From SIG455 sp045659025 (GTDB lineage Bacteria; Bacillota; Clostridia; UMGS1810), in the NCBI GenBank assembly GCA_045659025.1, contig JAZOWA010000009.1, positions 1-64,000 of the forward strand: a stretch of 64,000 bases of DNA, given 5' to 3'. Below the pieces are notes generated by a model. The model was not told the DNA's origin. It worked only from the letters and a program-made list of their open reading frames with translations, and did not search any database. Both the position numbers and the translations under genes were made by a program. How positions within the stretch are numbered: the first letter of the stretch is position 1; each line of letters starts with the position of its first letter. Shown here piece after piece: positions 17,422 through 26,661 of this stretch.

Positions 17422-17848
17422 TCAAATCACCGTCCATTTCCTGAGCGGCAGATACGATCTTGCACTTAATAGGAAGCTTGTGAATAGCAAGACGCAATGC
17501 TTCTCTTGCAACTTCTTCGTCAACTCCGCCAATCTCAAATAATACTCTGCCCGGTTTAACTACGGCAACCCAATACTCAGGTGAACCTTTACCACTACCC
17601 ATTCGAGTCTCAGCAGGTTTCTCTGTAACAGGTTTATCCGGGAATATTTTAATCCATACCTGACCACCACGCTTGGTATAACGTGTCATCGCTATACGGG
17701 CAGCCTCTATCTGATTGCTGGTAATCCATGCAGGTTCAAGTGCCTGAATACCAAAATCACCATTAGAAACAGTATTGCCACGGAGGGCTTTACCTTTCAT
17801 GCGTCCGCGCATTACTCTTCTGTGTTTAACTCTTTTTGGTAACAACAT
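17411..17848 (-). CDS. rplP: 50S ribosomal protein L16
   Basis: 145 residues, starting MLLPKRVKHRRVMRGRMKGK. Contains the conserved RGGQVWIKIFPDKPVTEKPA region near the A site. Overlaps rpmC downstream by 11 bases. Confidence 0.97.
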   Translation of the reverse strand: MLLPKRVKHRRVMRGRMKGKALRGNTVSNGDFGIQALEPAWITSNQIEAARIAMTRYTKRGGQVWIKIFPDKPVTEKPAETRMGSGKGSPEYWVAVVKPGRVLFEIGGVDEEVAREALRLAIHKLPIKCKIVSAAQEMDGDLNEG

Positions 17849-17850
17849 GA

Positions 17851-18609
17851 TTATTTACCTCCTTCACCGTTCGCGGGTTTTGCGGCTCTGGGAGCTCTTG
17901 CCGGTCTCTGACCCTGTCTGGGTGCTCTGTTGGCTCTGGGCGCTCTCTCTTCCTTGCGCTCTCTGCCGAACTGTGCACTGGCATTGAGAATCTCACCTTT
18001 GTAGATCCAAACCTTAACACCGATCTTACCGTATGTTGTGTCTGCCTCTGCAAAACCATAGTCGATGTCTGCTCTGAGTGTCTGGAGGGGAATTGTACCC
18101 TCGTGATAGTGCTCACTTCTCGCAATTTCAGCACCGCCGAGACGACCTGATACGCAAGTCTTGATACCCTTTGCACCCATCTTCATTGCACGCTGCATGC
18201 ACTGCTTCATAGCACGACGGAAGGAAATTCTTCTCTCGAGCTGTGCAGCAATGTTCTCTGCAACGAGCTGTGCATTAACATCTGCGTTTCTAACTTCGAT
18301 AATGTTGAGAACAACCTTCTTAGAGATAAGCTGCTCAACCTTTGCCTGAATCTTTTCTTTCTCTGCTCCGCTGCGGCCGATAATGATACCGGGTTTTGCG
18401 GCATATACGTTAACTACTACTCTGTTATTTGCTCTTTCGATCTCAATAACAGCAATGCCTGCAGCAAAAAGCTCTTTCTTCAAAAATTTTCTTATGTTAT
18501 AATCTTCTACCAGATTATTACCGAAATCTTTTTTATTAGCGTACCATTTGGAATCCCAATCTTTGATAACGCCAACTCTCAATCCATGAGGATTTACTTT
18601 CTGACCCAA
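17851..18609 (-). CDS. rpsC: 30S ribosomal protein S3 with Arg/Ala/Pro-rich tail
   Basis: 252 residues. KH domain (GIIIGRSGAEKEKIQAKVEQ) and C-terminal S3 domain (SGRLGGAEIARSEHYHEGTI) are both present. The last 35 or so residues form a low-complexity basic tail of repeated APRA/ARAP units, longer than in Bacillus S3 and probably disordered. Lies in the head at the mRNA entry channel. Confidence 0.97.
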   Translation of the reverse strand: MGQKVNPHGLRVGVIKDWDSKWYANKKDFGNNLVEDYNIRKFLKKELFAAGIAVIEIERANNRVVVNVYAAKPGIIIGRSGAEKEKIQAKVEQLISKKVVLNIIEVRNADVNAQLVAENIAAQLERRISFRRAMKQCMQRAMKMGAKGIKTCVSGRLGGAEIARSEHYHEGTIPLQTLRADIDYGFAEADTTYGKIGVKVWIYKGEILNASAQFGRERKEERAPRANRAPRQGQRPARAPRAAKPANGEGGK

Positions 18610-18627
18610 AATCCTTACCTCCTTTGC

Positions 18628-18981
18628 TTAATTCTTTTCCTTCAACACAACTGTGATGTGTGATGTTCTTTTTCTGATTCTGAAAGCTCTACCCTGAGCT
18701 CTAGGTCTGATTCTTTTAAGTGTAGGTCCCTGAGTAGCGTAGATCTCTGCAACATAAAGCTTCTCAACATCCATCTCGTGATTGTTCTCAGCATTTGCGA
18801 TTGCAGATTTCAAAAGCTTCTCAACAAGCTCTGCAGCAGCCTTGGGTGTGAACTTAAGTGCTGCCAACGCTTCACCTACGGATTTATTTCTGATAAGGTC
18901 GATAACAACCTTTACCTTTCTGGATGAAATACGTGCATAGCTTAATTTAGCTTTTGCAACTTTCTGTACCATTTCTTCCAT
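18628..18981 (-). CDS. rplV: 50S ribosomal protein L22
   Basis: 117 residues. ARISSRKVKVVIDLIRNKSV and the hairpin-loop region QGPTLKRIRPRAQGRAFRI that reaches into the exit tunnel are visible. ATG 18981 has GAGGAGG 8 bases upstream. Confidence 0.97.
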   Translation of the reverse strand: MEEMVQKVAKAKLSYARISSRKVKVVIDLIRNKSVGEALAALKFTPKAAAELVEKLLKSAIANAENNHEMDVEKLYVAEIYATQGPTLKRIRPRAQGRAFRIRKRTSHITVVLKEKN

Positions 18982-19028
18982 AAGTTAATCCTCCTCTCGC
19001 GGAATTTAATTACCCAAATTATGATTGA

Positions 19029-19301
19029 TTATTTGCTTGTTTTTGATCCTGCGTGACCTTTGAAGGTGCGTGTAGGAGCAAACTCACCCAGCTTGTGACC
19101 AATCATATCCTCAGTAGCATATACGGGCACATGTTTTCTGCCGTCGTGTACTGCTATGGTATGACCAACCATCTCGGGGAAAATTGTAGATGCACGTGAC
19201 CAGGTCTTAACGACTCTCTTCTCACCTGCAGCGTTCATTTCTTCAATCCTTTTTAAAAGGCGTTCTTCCACATAAGGTCCTTTTTTAACTGATCTTGACA
19301 T
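19029..19301 (-). CDS. rpsS: 30S ribosomal protein S19
   Basis: 90 residues, starting MSRSVKKGPYVEERLLKRI, ending GEFAPTRTFKGHAGSKTSK. Head protein partnered with S13. Confidence 0.97.
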   Translation of the reverse strand: MSRSVKKGPYVEERLLKRIEEMNAAGEKRVVKTWSRASTIFPEMVGHTIAVHDGRKHVPVYATEDMIGHKLGEFAPTRTFKGHAGSKTSK

Positions 19302-19392
19302 TAGTGAACCTCCTTCCGAAACATTTAAGTTTTAAGCAGCGGTCTGTGCTATAGCAGCACAAACCTGACTGCGGTTTTGTAGAAACAAATAA

Positions 19393-20226
19393 TTATCTGC
19401 CGTTTCTGCGTTTAACGATGAACTTGTTACTTGCCTTTTTCTTGGAACGTGTCTTGTGACCAAGAGTGGGTTTACCCCAGGGGGTAACAGGTCCGGGCAT
19501 ACCGATAGGTGATTTACCTTCACCACCACCGTGGGGGTGATCACAGGGGTTCATTACAACACCACGTACGGTAGGTCTCCAACCCATGTGTCTTTTTCTA
19601 CCGGCTTTACCGATTGACATATTCTCGTGATCGCCATTGCCTACTTCACCGATTGTAGCTTTGCAGTCGAGACGGATCATTCTAACTTCACCGGAGGGAA
19701 GTCTTACCTGAGCGTAGCCGTTCTCTTTAGCCATAAGCTGTGCAGAGTTACCTGCAGCTCTAACGAGCTGACCGCCTCTGTTGGGGAAGAGCTCAATGTT
19801 GTGGATCAATGTACCAACGGGAATATTCTGAATGAAAAGTGCGTTACCGGGTTTAATGTCGGCATTTGCACCTGAGCATACTGTATCGCCAACTTTCAAA
19901 CCGTTGGGAGCGATGATGTAGCTCTTAACACCGTCTGTGTACTCGATAAGTGCGATGTTTGCGCTTCTGTTGGGATCGTACTCGATTGTACGAACTGTTG
20001 CGTTGATATCGTCCTTATTTCTCTTGAAATCGATTACTCTGTATTTTCTCTTGTTTCCGCCGCCTCTGTGACGAACAGTAATTCTACCGTAAGAGTTTCT
20101 GCCTGAGTGCTTCTTCAAAGGTTCAAGCAAGGATTTCTCCGGAGCAACCTTTGAAAGTTCCTCAAAGGTTGATACTGTCATAAATCTGCGAGCGGGTGAT
20201 GTAGGATTAAAACTTCTTAATGCCAT
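19393..20226 (-). CDS. rplB: 50S ribosomal protein L2
   Basis: 277 residues; essential for peptidyl-transferase assembly. The C-terminal signature with the conserved histidine, VVMNPCDHPHGGGEGKSPIG, is clear, as is GRNSYGRITVRHRGGGNKR. The 91-base gap to rpsS holds imperfect hairpins only. Confidence 0.98.
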   Translation of the reverse strand: MALRSFNPTSPARRFMTVSTFEELSKVAPEKSLLEPLKKHSGRNSYGRITVRHRGGGNKRKYRVIDFKRNKDDINATVRTIEYDPNRSANIALIEYTDGVKSYIIAPNGLKVGDTVCSGANADIKPGNALFIQNIPVGTLIHNIELFPNRGGQLVRAAGNSAQLMAKENGYAQVRLPSGEVRMIRLDCKATIGEVGNGDHENMSIGKAGRKRHMGWRPTVRGVVMNPCDHPHGGGEGKSPIGMPGPVTPWGKPTLGHKTRSKKKASNKFIVKRRNGR

Positions 20227-20258
20227 TCCTTTTTCACTCCTTCTGCTTTATTTACTAA

Positions 20259-20549
20259 TTAAGCCATGCCTTCAAAGAATTCAATGGTCTTGCTGTCAGC
20301 TGTGAGCTTAACAGTCGCTTTCTTCCAGTCGGGACGTTTTCCAACATGGACACCCATTCTCTTAATCTTTCCGCGAACTCTTGAAGTAGTTACTTTTTCA
20401 ACTTTAACGCCAAAAATCTGTTCAACAGCTTTTGCGATTTCGATTTTGTTTGCGCCCAGTGCTACTCTGAAGGTGTACTTGCGATCAGCAATCTGATCCA
20501 TGCTCTTTTCAGATACGATAGGTTTAATAATAATATCGTGCATAGTCAT
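20259..20549 (-). CDS. rplW: 50S ribosomal protein L23
   Basis: 96 residues, at the tunnel exit and a docking site for trigger factor and SRP. MHDIIIKPIVSEKSMDQI and KIEIAKAVEQIFGVKVEKV are typical. Its start overlaps the rplD stop by one base (TAATG) with GAGGAGG 10 bases upstream. Confidence 0.97.
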   Translation of the reverse strand: MTMHDIIIKPIVSEKSMDQIADRKYTFRVALGANKIEIAKAVEQIFGVKVEKVTTSRVRGKIKRMGVHVGKRPDWKKATVKLTADSKTIEFFEGMA

Positions 20550-21172
20550 TACGCATACACCTCCTCGAGTTTTTCTACGGCACCCTTGGTGATGATGAGT
20601 TTCTCGTGGTTGAGAATCTCATATACATTCAAGCTGCCTGTGAATGCAGTTGAAACTCCGGGGATATTCTTTGCGGACTTAACTACATTATCATTCTTAT
20701 CACATGTTACGATAAGAGCTTTGCTTTCAACATTGAGGTTTGTGAGCATTGTAGCAACAGTCTTTGTCTTGATCTCTGTCATAGCGATATCGTCAACAAC
20801 GATAATCTCCTGCTCTGCAACCTTGCTGGAAAGTGCTGATTTCAAAGCAACTATCTTAACTTTCTTATTAAGCACATATCCGTAATCTCTGGGCTTGGGG
20901 CCGAGTGCGATACCACCCTTGATCCACTGGGGAGCGCGGATAGAACCCTGTCTTGCACGGCCTGTGCCTTTCTGTCTCCAGGGCTTAATACCGCCGCCGC
21001 GTACTTCGGAGCGGGTCTTGGTGCTCTGGGTACCCTGTCTCTGATTAGCCAGGTAATTTACTACAACCTGATGCAATACAGATTTATTAACTTCCTGACC
21101 GAAAATAGCGTCGCTCAAGTTAATGTCGCCAATCTGTTTGCCTTCCATGTTATATAATGCTACGTTAGGCAT
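20549..21172 (-). CDS. rplD: 50S ribosomal protein L4
   Basis: 207 residues. The tunnel-loop region VRGGGIKPWRQKGTGRARQG is conserved. In E. coli L4 represses the S10 operon, here an open question. ATG 21172 (MPNVALYNMEG) has GGAGG 9 bases upstream; the frame is open to 21193 but without a better start. Confidence 0.97.
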   Translation of the reverse strand: MPNVALYNMEGKQIGDINLSDAIFGQEVNKSVLHQVVVNYLANQRQGTQSTKTRSEVRGGGIKPWRQKGTGRARQGSIRAPQWIKGGIALGPKPRDYGYVLNKKVKIVALKSALSSKVAEQEIIVVDDIAMTEIKTKTVATMLTNLNVESKALIVTCDKNDNVVKSAKNIPGVSTAFTGSLNVYEILNHEKLIITKGAVEKLEEVYA

Positions 21173-21200
21173 AATAATTGTCCTCCTTTCCAAACGTTAT

Positions 21201-21830
21201 TTATGCTTTTACTGTATTTTTAACAATCAACAATCCGCCTTTGGGACCGGGAACAGCGCCCTTAACAAGGATAAGGTTCTTCTCGCCGTCAACTCTTACA
21301 ACGTCAAGGTTCTGAACTGTAACTCTCTCAACACCCATGTGGCCGGGGAGCTTCTTGTTCTTCATAACTCTTGAAGGTGTAGAACAAGCACCCAATGAAC
21401 CGGGTCTTCTGTGGTAACCGGAACCGTGAGTCATAGGACCTCTGTGGCTGCCCCATCTCTTGATAGCGCCTGCAAAGCCCTTACCTTTGCTTGTACCTGT
21501 AACGTCAACCTTCTCACCTGCTGCAAAAACCTCTGCTGTGATCTGATCGCCTACATTGTAAGCTGAGCAGTCATCAAGTCTGAACTCGCGGAGCACTTTC
21601 TTAAGAGCAACGCCTGCTTTTGCATAGTGACCTTTAAGGGGTTTTGTAACCGCCTTTTCCTTGGCATTTTCAAATCCAACCTGGATTGCTTCGTATCCGT
21701 CGTTCTCTACTGTCTTCTTCTGTACTACGGCAACGGGGCCAGCAGCGATTACAGTAACGGGGATAACAACACCGTCTTCAGTGAAAACCTGTGTCATGCC
21801 GATTTTTCTGCCTAAAATTGCTTTCTGCAT
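21201..21830 (-). CDS. rplC: 50S ribosomal protein L3
   Basis: 209 residues, starting MQKAILGRKIGMTQVF, with the conserved GKGFAGAIKRWGSHRGPMTH core and the SRVMKNKKLPGHMG segment. An early 23S assembly protein. Confidence 0.97.
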   Translation of the reverse strand: MQKAILGRKIGMTQVFTEDGVVIPVTVIAAGPVAVVQKKTVENDGYEAIQVGFENAKEKAVTKPLKGHYAKAGVALKKVLREFRLDDCSAYNVGDQITAEVFAAGEKVDVTGTSKGKGFAGAIKRWGSHRGPMTHGSGYHRRPGSLGACSTPSRVMKNKKLPGHMGVERVTVQNLDVVRVDGEKNLILVKGAVPGPKGGLLIVKNTVKA

Positions 21831-21915
21831 TTTTTACTTCCTCCTATTTAGGTTATTGGTTGGAGCATTCCTCCAACATGACCGCCGTGTATCGTACGGC
21901 ATCCGTGAAGTGCAA

Positions 21916-22230
21916 TCAGATCTGGTTGATCTCGATGTCTACGCCTGCAGGCAAAGAAATCTTGAGCAATGTCTCGATTGTCTTCTGTGTGGGCTCAAGG
22001 ATATCGATGAGTCTTTTGTGAGTTCTCATTTCGAACTGCTCACGGGAATCCTTATACTTATGAACCGCTCTGAGGATTGTAACAACCTCTTTCTTTGTCG
22101 GAAGCGGAACGGGACCTGAAACCTTAGCACCTGCGCGCTGAGCTGTTTCTACGATCTTCTGCGCCGACTGATCGATGAGCTGGTGATCATAAGCTTTGAG
22201 CTTGATTCTGAGTTTTTGACTATTAGCCAC
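21916..22230 (-). CDS. rpsJ: 30S ribosomal protein S10
   Basis: 104 residues, first gene of the S10-spc-alpha cluster. KLRIKLKAYDHQLIDQSAQK and the loop VSGPVPLPTKKEVVTILRA identify S10, which also serves transcription antitermination as NusE. It follows a roughly 230-base leader from the promoter at 22469-22497. Confidence 0.98.
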   Translation of the reverse strand: MANSQKLRIKLKAYDHQLIDQSAQKIVETAQRAGAKVSGPVPLPTKKEVVTILRAVHKYKDSREQFEMRTHKRLIDILEPTQKTIETLLKISLPAGVDIEINQI

Positions 22231-22286
22231 TTTAGTACCCTCCTAACATTATTGAGTATTTTGTGCTTGACAGCCAGAAAATTATT

Positions 22287-22346
22287 CACACCTTGCCGGG
22301 TGTGTCACACTTTATGCATTAATAATCCCAGTTCACAAGAACTGGG
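22287..22346 (-). promoter_or_regulatory. S10-operon leader hairpins
   Basis: Within the 376-base gap 22231-22606 the untranslated leader of rpsJ contains an 8-bp perfect hairpin (CCCAGTTC-ACAA-GAACTGGG, 22327-22346) and a 6-bp hairpin (CACACC/GGTGTG, 22287-22304). Neither is followed by a U-run. They could form a ribosomal-protein-binding or attenuation leader; this is inference only. Confidence 0.45.
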
Positions 22347-22468
22347 CATAATACACCTATCCTGTGCTCTGACGCCCAAATTCGTGATTCGGACATTCTC
22401 CGCGGAAATTGTATCCCTTACGATACTTAACCTCCCGCATCATCGTCTGTCATTATACACACAGAAGT

Positions 22469-22497
22469 ATTTTACTATATTTGAAGCCGGTTTGCAA
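22469..22497 (-). promoter_or_regulatory. rpsJ: Sigma-A promoter of the S10-spc-alpha operon
   Basis: On the reverse strand TTGCAA (22492-22497) and TAAAAT (22469-22474) are 17 bases apart, about 240 bases before the rpsJ start. No other good promoter is seen in the gap. Confidence 0.65.
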
Positions 22498-22606
22498 GTT
22501 TTTTTTGATTTTGTTTGAGAAAAAACGCCGTTTTTTTGAAATTTCGTTAAAAATGCATAGGCAGAGACGAGTGCTTGATGGGGTTTTTGTATAAAATAAC
22601 CCGTTT

Positions 22607-23203
22607 TTACCCCCAAAACAGCAGTTTGAACACCACGGGGGTGATAAAAACATCAAAAACACCAATCAAAGCCATAGTCCCATAGACCACACCAAGAGAC
22701 GGAAGGATGCGGATTGCATACCTGGCGCCTACCTCACCTTTGCTCTTTCTGTCCATGGCAAAGTTGATGCATACCACGCAGGTGAATATATATAAAGGAA
22801 GATTTAATATTGCAGAGGGCAAAATTGACAGTAATGTATAGCCTATACCCCTGCCCCCCTCCGCTCCGATAAGGAAGGACGCACCGAAGCCACAAAGGAA
22901 TCCCCTTACTCCCGGTATGAGAAGCGTAGCATAGGAAGATGGCAAAGTGAGCGACAGCAGAAAATAGATGGCTATATACTTTAAGTTGGTACTCAATGTG
23001 GATTTCAATACACTTACAAAGGATATATCCCCCCAGCCAAGTGTATATTGGGACAGATGCTCGCGAAGGGATGCGTCTGTATCAGGCGGAAGATTTACCC
23101 ACACCGATACACCCACACCAACACCGACTATGAAAAAGAGGACACCCAATATATATTTGCCCTTGTTGTCCCATATATGACTCCGCAAAAACCTTTTAAA
23201 CAA
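22607..23203 (-). CDS. spoIIM: Stage II sporulation protein M (TTG start)
   Basis: 198 residues with five to six hydrophobic segments. SpoIIM, with SpoIID and SpoIIP, forms the peptidoglycan-remodelling machine that drives engulfment of the forespore. Family features: N-terminal KGKYILGVLFFIVGVGVG segment and the central FLCGFGASFLIG. No ATG is available at the N-terminus; TTG 23203 has AAGGAGGGG 7 bases upstream. Its presence supports a spore-forming host. Confidence 0.85.
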   Translation of the reverse strand: MFKRFLRSHIWDNKGKYILGVLFFIVGVGVGVSVWVNLPPDTDASLREHLSQYTLGWGDISFVSVLKSTLSTNLKYIAIYFLLSLTLPSSYATLLIPGVRGFLCGFGASFLIGAEGGRGIGYTLLSILPSAILNLPLYIFTCVVCINFAMDRKSKGEVGARYAIRILPSLGVVYGTMALIGVFDVFITPVVFKLLFWG

Positions 23204-23306
23204 CTAATCCCCTCCTTGTCTCATTTTATAATGTATATTATATAGGAAGAGATTTGATTACCATTCCCCTGCAGATTGAGCAGGACATTCAAAAAAGCAA
23301 AATAAA

Positions 23307-23330
23307 AAAGCTCCGCGTATGCGGAGCTTT
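23307..23330 (-). terminator. Intrinsic terminator of hup
   Basis: A 10-bp stem (AAAGCTCCGC and complement, loop GTAT on the plus strand) followed on the reverse strand by TTTTTTATTTT. It lies 20 bases after the hup stop. Confidence 0.88.
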
Positions 23331-23349
23331 CTCGCTAAAATAAGTTGAA

Positions 23350-23622
23350 TTATTTTACAGCGGTTTTCAAACCCTGACCAGCTTTGAATGTGGGAACCTT
23401 GGAAGCGGGGATGCTGATGATCTCGCCTGTTCTGGGGTTCTTACCTTTTCTAGCTGCACGCTTTTTGGTCTCGAATGTACCGAAGCCAATCAAAGCAATT
23501 TTGTCGTCAGCCTTCAAAGCGCCTGTAACGGTCTCGATGAAAGCGTTCAATGCTTTTTCAGCGTCCTTCTTGGTCAAACCGGATTTTTCTGCCATTTTAG
23601 CAATCAAATCACATTTTTTCAT
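23350..23622 (-). CDS. hup: DNA-binding protein HU
   Basis: 90 residues, a dimeric nucleoid protein that bends DNA. The beta-arm signature GFGTFETKKRAARKGKNPRTGE is clear. ATG 23622 (MKKCDLIAKM) is preferred over ATG 23628 because AGGAGG is 8 bases from it and only 2 from the other. It is a single-gene unit between a strong promoter (23666-23694) and a terminator (23307). Confidence 0.95.
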   Translation of the reverse strand: MKKCDLIAKMAEKSGLTKKDAEKALNAFIETVTGALKADDKIALIGFGTFETKKRAARKGKNPRTGEIISIPASKVPTFKAGQGLKTAVK

Positions 23623-23665
23623 TTTCATTACCTCCTGAAAATTTATACTACGGAATTATGAATTT

Positions 23666-23694
23666 ATTATACCAAAATAATTTCCGTTTTTCAA
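23666..23694 (-). promoter_or_regulatory. hup: Strong sigma-A promoter of hup
   Basis: Reverse strand: TTGAAA (23689-23694), 17-base spacer ending TGG, TATAAT (23666-23671), i.e. with an extended -10. Confidence 0.8.
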
Positions 23695-23860
23695 TGATTT
23701 TTGCGACAAAGTTGTCTTTTTGTATGTTTTTCCCAAAAAACCGCCTTTTTATTTGGTATAAACACCGCTCTTTACCGCTTTTTTTGTGAGTTTTATATAG
23801 TTTCAACCCTATTCTTGCCCTATATCAGAGTTTTATTCAACTTGGCTTTATAAAAGGGTT

Positions 23861-24967
23861 TCAGTTGATTTTGATGGTCTCCCACAATGTGTTTATGAAA
23901 TCAAGAGTATCTGCCTTAAGATTACGGTAGGCGTTCTTCTCATATTTTACCGCAAAATCGTCAACGTGTTTATACAATACATCCATTGCTTCCTCACCCA
24001 TCTCATCGATATATCCTTCGTTAGTATATACCAATTTATTGGGGGATGCGTAGTAAGTATATAAAGCGTTTGCCACGGCAGGCTCTTCGGAAAGCATATA
24101 GTTGATAAAGATCTCTGCAAGGTCTTTATTCTGACAGCAGTTGGGGATACACATTGCATCCACATAGAAGTTGGTGTTGTCGGGATAATAGAACTTGAGG
24201 TCCACATCCTCGGCCTGAGCGTCCTTCATAGTGAAGTAGTCGCCTGCATAGTATGCACCGATTGATGCTTCGCCGGATTCCATAATGTTGTAAATCTCGT
24301 CCATAACAAAGCTATACACGAGGGGTCTCTGGTTGAGAAGCTCTTCACACGCCTGCTTCCATACCGCAGGGTCATCGGTGTTTACATCAAGACCGTTCTT
24401 ATACATCGCCATACCGAAGGCGTCACGGGAGTTGTTGAACTGGAGTATCTTATCGGCATACTTCTCATTCCACAAAAGGTCCCAACCGCCTACATCTGCT
24501 TCGTCAACCTGGTTTGCATTGTAAATAACGCCAATAATACCATAAGCATAAGGCACAGTGTATTTACCCTCTGCATCATAATAAAGACGCTTGAAGTTAT
24601 CGTCTATATGCCGGTAGTTGGGGATATTATCAAAATTAAGGGGAAGGAGCATATCCTCCTGGGCCATACGGGCTATCATATAGTCTGACGGGATAACCAC
24701 GTCATAGCTCACCGCACCGCTGGAGAGTTTGCTATACATATCCTCATTGGAGGCAAAGGTGGAGTAGTTAACCTTTACCTTTGTGCCATAGGTGGCAGCA
24801 TACCAATTCTCAAATTCCTTGATAGTATTGAAAGTGCCTTCGCTACCGTCAGAGATATACTCACCCCAGTTATACACATTAAGGGTAAGGGTCTCCTCAC
24901 CGCATCCTGTGAGGCACATTCCGCACAATATTGCAACGGATACAATCACGGACAATAATCTTTTCAT
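23861..24967 (-). CDS. potD: Spermidine/putrescine ABC transporter, substrate-binding lipoprotein
   Basis: 368 residues. A lipoprotein signal with lipobox LTGC (near residue 21) is followed by the PotD/PotF-type fold: LNVYNWGEYISDGS at the N-terminus and NWGEY-type polyamine-binding aromatics. Last gene of potABCD and joined directly to potC. Captures polyamines outside the membrane. No clear terminator is visible in the 230 bases downstream. Confidence 0.9.
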   Translation of the reverse strand: MKRLLSVIVSVAILCGMCLTGCGEETLTLNVYNWGEYISDGSEGTFNTIKEFENWYAATYGTKVKVNYSTFASNEDMYSKLSSGAVSYDVVIPSDYMIARMAQEDMLLPLNFDNIPNYRHIDDNFKRLYYDAEGKYTVPYAYGIIGVIYNANQVDEADVGGWDLLWNEKYADKILQFNNSRDAFGMAMYKNGLDVNTDDPAVWKQACEELLNQRPLVYSFVMDEIYNIMESGEASIGAYYAGDYFTMKDAQAEDVDLKFYYPDNTNFYVDAMCIPNCCQNKDLAEIFINYMLSEEPAVANALYTYYASPNKLVYTNEGYIDEMGEEAMDVLYKHVDDFAVKYEKNAYRNLKADTLDFINTLWETIKIN

Positions 24968-25777
24968 TTATGCATTCCCCTTTCTCTCATCATCGCTGTT
25001 CTTACTTTCAACTGCGTTGTTTATAATAAGAAGTATCATCGTTGCCGCAAAGATTATTGTGGCAAGGGCGTACATCTTGGGAGTCACTGTTTTCTTGGTC
25101 ATACCGTATATACGTATGGGCAAGGTCTGGAAATCGTTGCCCGTGGTGAAGTAACTGATTACGAAGTCATCCAGAGACAACGTAAACGCCATAATCGCAC
25201 CCGTTATGATACTGGGCATAATCTGGGGCAGGGTCACTTTGAGAAACGCCTTCATAGGTGTGCAACCCAAATCCTGCGCCGCCTCGGTGAGGTTGGGATC
25301 CATCTGGTTGAGCTTGGGCAACACCTGAAATATCACATAAGGCAAGCAGAAAGTGATGTGGGCAATCAAAAGTGTCCAGAAATTAAGGCTGGTCACTGCA
25401 CCGAAAAGCTGACCCACAAATACGAATACCAGCATCATAGAGATACCCGTTATAATATCAGGGTTAATCATAGGAATATTGGTGATGCTGTTCATAGCCA
25501 CTCTGTACCATTCCTTGCGGATGCGGTATATACCGTATGCCGCCATAGTGCCGATTACGGTGGAAATCACCGTGGCAGAGGTGGCGAGTATCAGAGTGTT
25601 CTTCACAGATTCTAAAGTGCTCTCATCACCTATAAGTTCCTTATACCATCTGAGTGAGAAGCCGGAGAATACGGACAGACTCTTGGCATCATTGAAAGAG
25701 AATACCAAAAGCACAAGGATAGGCGCAAACAAAAAGGCGAATATCAGGGATGTGTAGATTTTAGACGATATCTTCAT
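24968..25777 (-). CDS. potC: Spermidine/putrescine ABC transporter permease PotC
   Basis: 269 residues with six transmembrane segments and the cytoplasmic EAA loop EAAQDLGCTPMKAFLKVTLP (about residue 175) that docks to PotA. ATG 25777 has GGAGG 8 bases upstream and starts one base after the potB stop; GTG 25786 is less likely. Confidence 0.92.
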   Translation of the reverse strand: MKISSKIYTSLIFAFLFAPILVLLVFSFNDAKSLSVFSGFSLRWYKELIGDESTLESVKNTLILATSATVISTVIGTMAAYGIYRIRKEWYRVAMNSITNIPMINPDIITGISMMLVFVFVGQLFGAVTSLNFWTLLIAHITFCLPYVIFQVLPKLNQMDPNLTEAAQDLGCTPMKAFLKVTLPQIMPSIITGAIMAFTLSLDDFVISYFTTGNDFQTLPIRIYGMTKKTVTPKMYALATIIFAATMILLIINNAVESKNSDDERKGNA

Positions 25778-25778
25778 C

Positions 25779-26660
25779 TTATGCACCTCCGTGAACGGTC
25801 TTGCCTGTTACGTATTTCAAAAGACCCATACACACAAGCAATATAACCATAAGTATAAAGGCAATAGCCGCTGCGAAGTGAAGGTTATTGGCGATATACT
25901 GGCCTTCTATAACGTCACCTATAAGCAGGAATTTGCCGTTACCCAGCTTCTGGGAGATATAGAACGTGCTTATTGAGGGTATGAGCACCATGGTCACACC
26001 CGAGATTACACCGGGAAGACTCAAGGGGAACACTACCCTTCTCATTACGCCAAAGCCATTACAGCCCAAATCCCTTGCCGCCTCAAGAAGTTTCTCGTCC
26101 ATCTTGGCAAGGATTGAGTATATAGGCAGAATCATATAAGGGAAATAATCATACACCATGCCGATTACCACCGCCGTCTCCGTACCGATTATACGGAGGG
26201 GTTCAAAGCCAAGGCTTGTGATAATGGTATTGAGGATGCCTGTGTCCTGAAGGATTGTCATCCACGCGTAGGTGCGGATGAGGAAGTTCATCCACATGGG
26301 AATCATAATAAGTGTCACAAGGAAGCGCTGTGTCTTCGCCTTTGCCCTTGCCATAATATATGCCATGGGATAGCCGATAACAAGGCATACCACAGTAGAT
26401 ACCGTGGCGAGTTTGAGTGAACGGACAAAGATTACAAGATATGTCTTGATCTCGTATGTAGAGCCGTCATCATTTCGCACCTTGCTCACTGCGAAAAAGA
26501 ATCTTTTGATATTTTCAAGGGTGAAGTTGAAGTCGTTATCCGTGAAGGCATAATACGCCACAAATGCAAGGGGTACAAGTATGAAAAACACCGACCATAC
26601 AGAATAGGGAAACAAAAACAACCCTATACCGCCCTGCCTCTTTGACAGAGTTTTGCCCAT
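25779..26660 (-). CDS. potB: Spermidine/putrescine ABC transporter permease PotB
   Basis: 293 residues, six transmembrane segments, EAA loop EAARDLGCNGFGVMRRVVFP. ATG 26660 (MGKTLSKRQG) is preferred: GAGG is 6 bases upstream, while 26696 lies well inside potA. The stop of potA and this ATG are one base apart. Confidence 0.92.
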   Translation of the reverse strand: MGKTLSKRQGGIGLFLFPYSVWSVFFILVPLAFVAYYAFTDNDFNFTLENIKRFFFAVSKVRNDDGSTYEIKTYLVIFVRSLKLATVSTVVCLVIGYPMAYIMARAKAKTQRFLVTLIMIPMWMNFLIRTYAWMTILQDTGILNTIITSLGFEPLRIIGTETAVVIGMVYDYFPYMILPIYSILAKMDEKLLEAARDLGCNGFGVMRRVVFPLSLPGVISGVTMVLIPSISTFYISQKLGNGKFLLIGDVIEGQYIANNLHFAAAIAFILMVILLVCMGLLKYVTGKTVHGGA

Positions 26661-26661
26661 A

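Noticed and set aside
23629..23860. A terminator after potD
   Set aside because: I looked for a stem followed by a T-run on the reverse strand and found none that is convincing.
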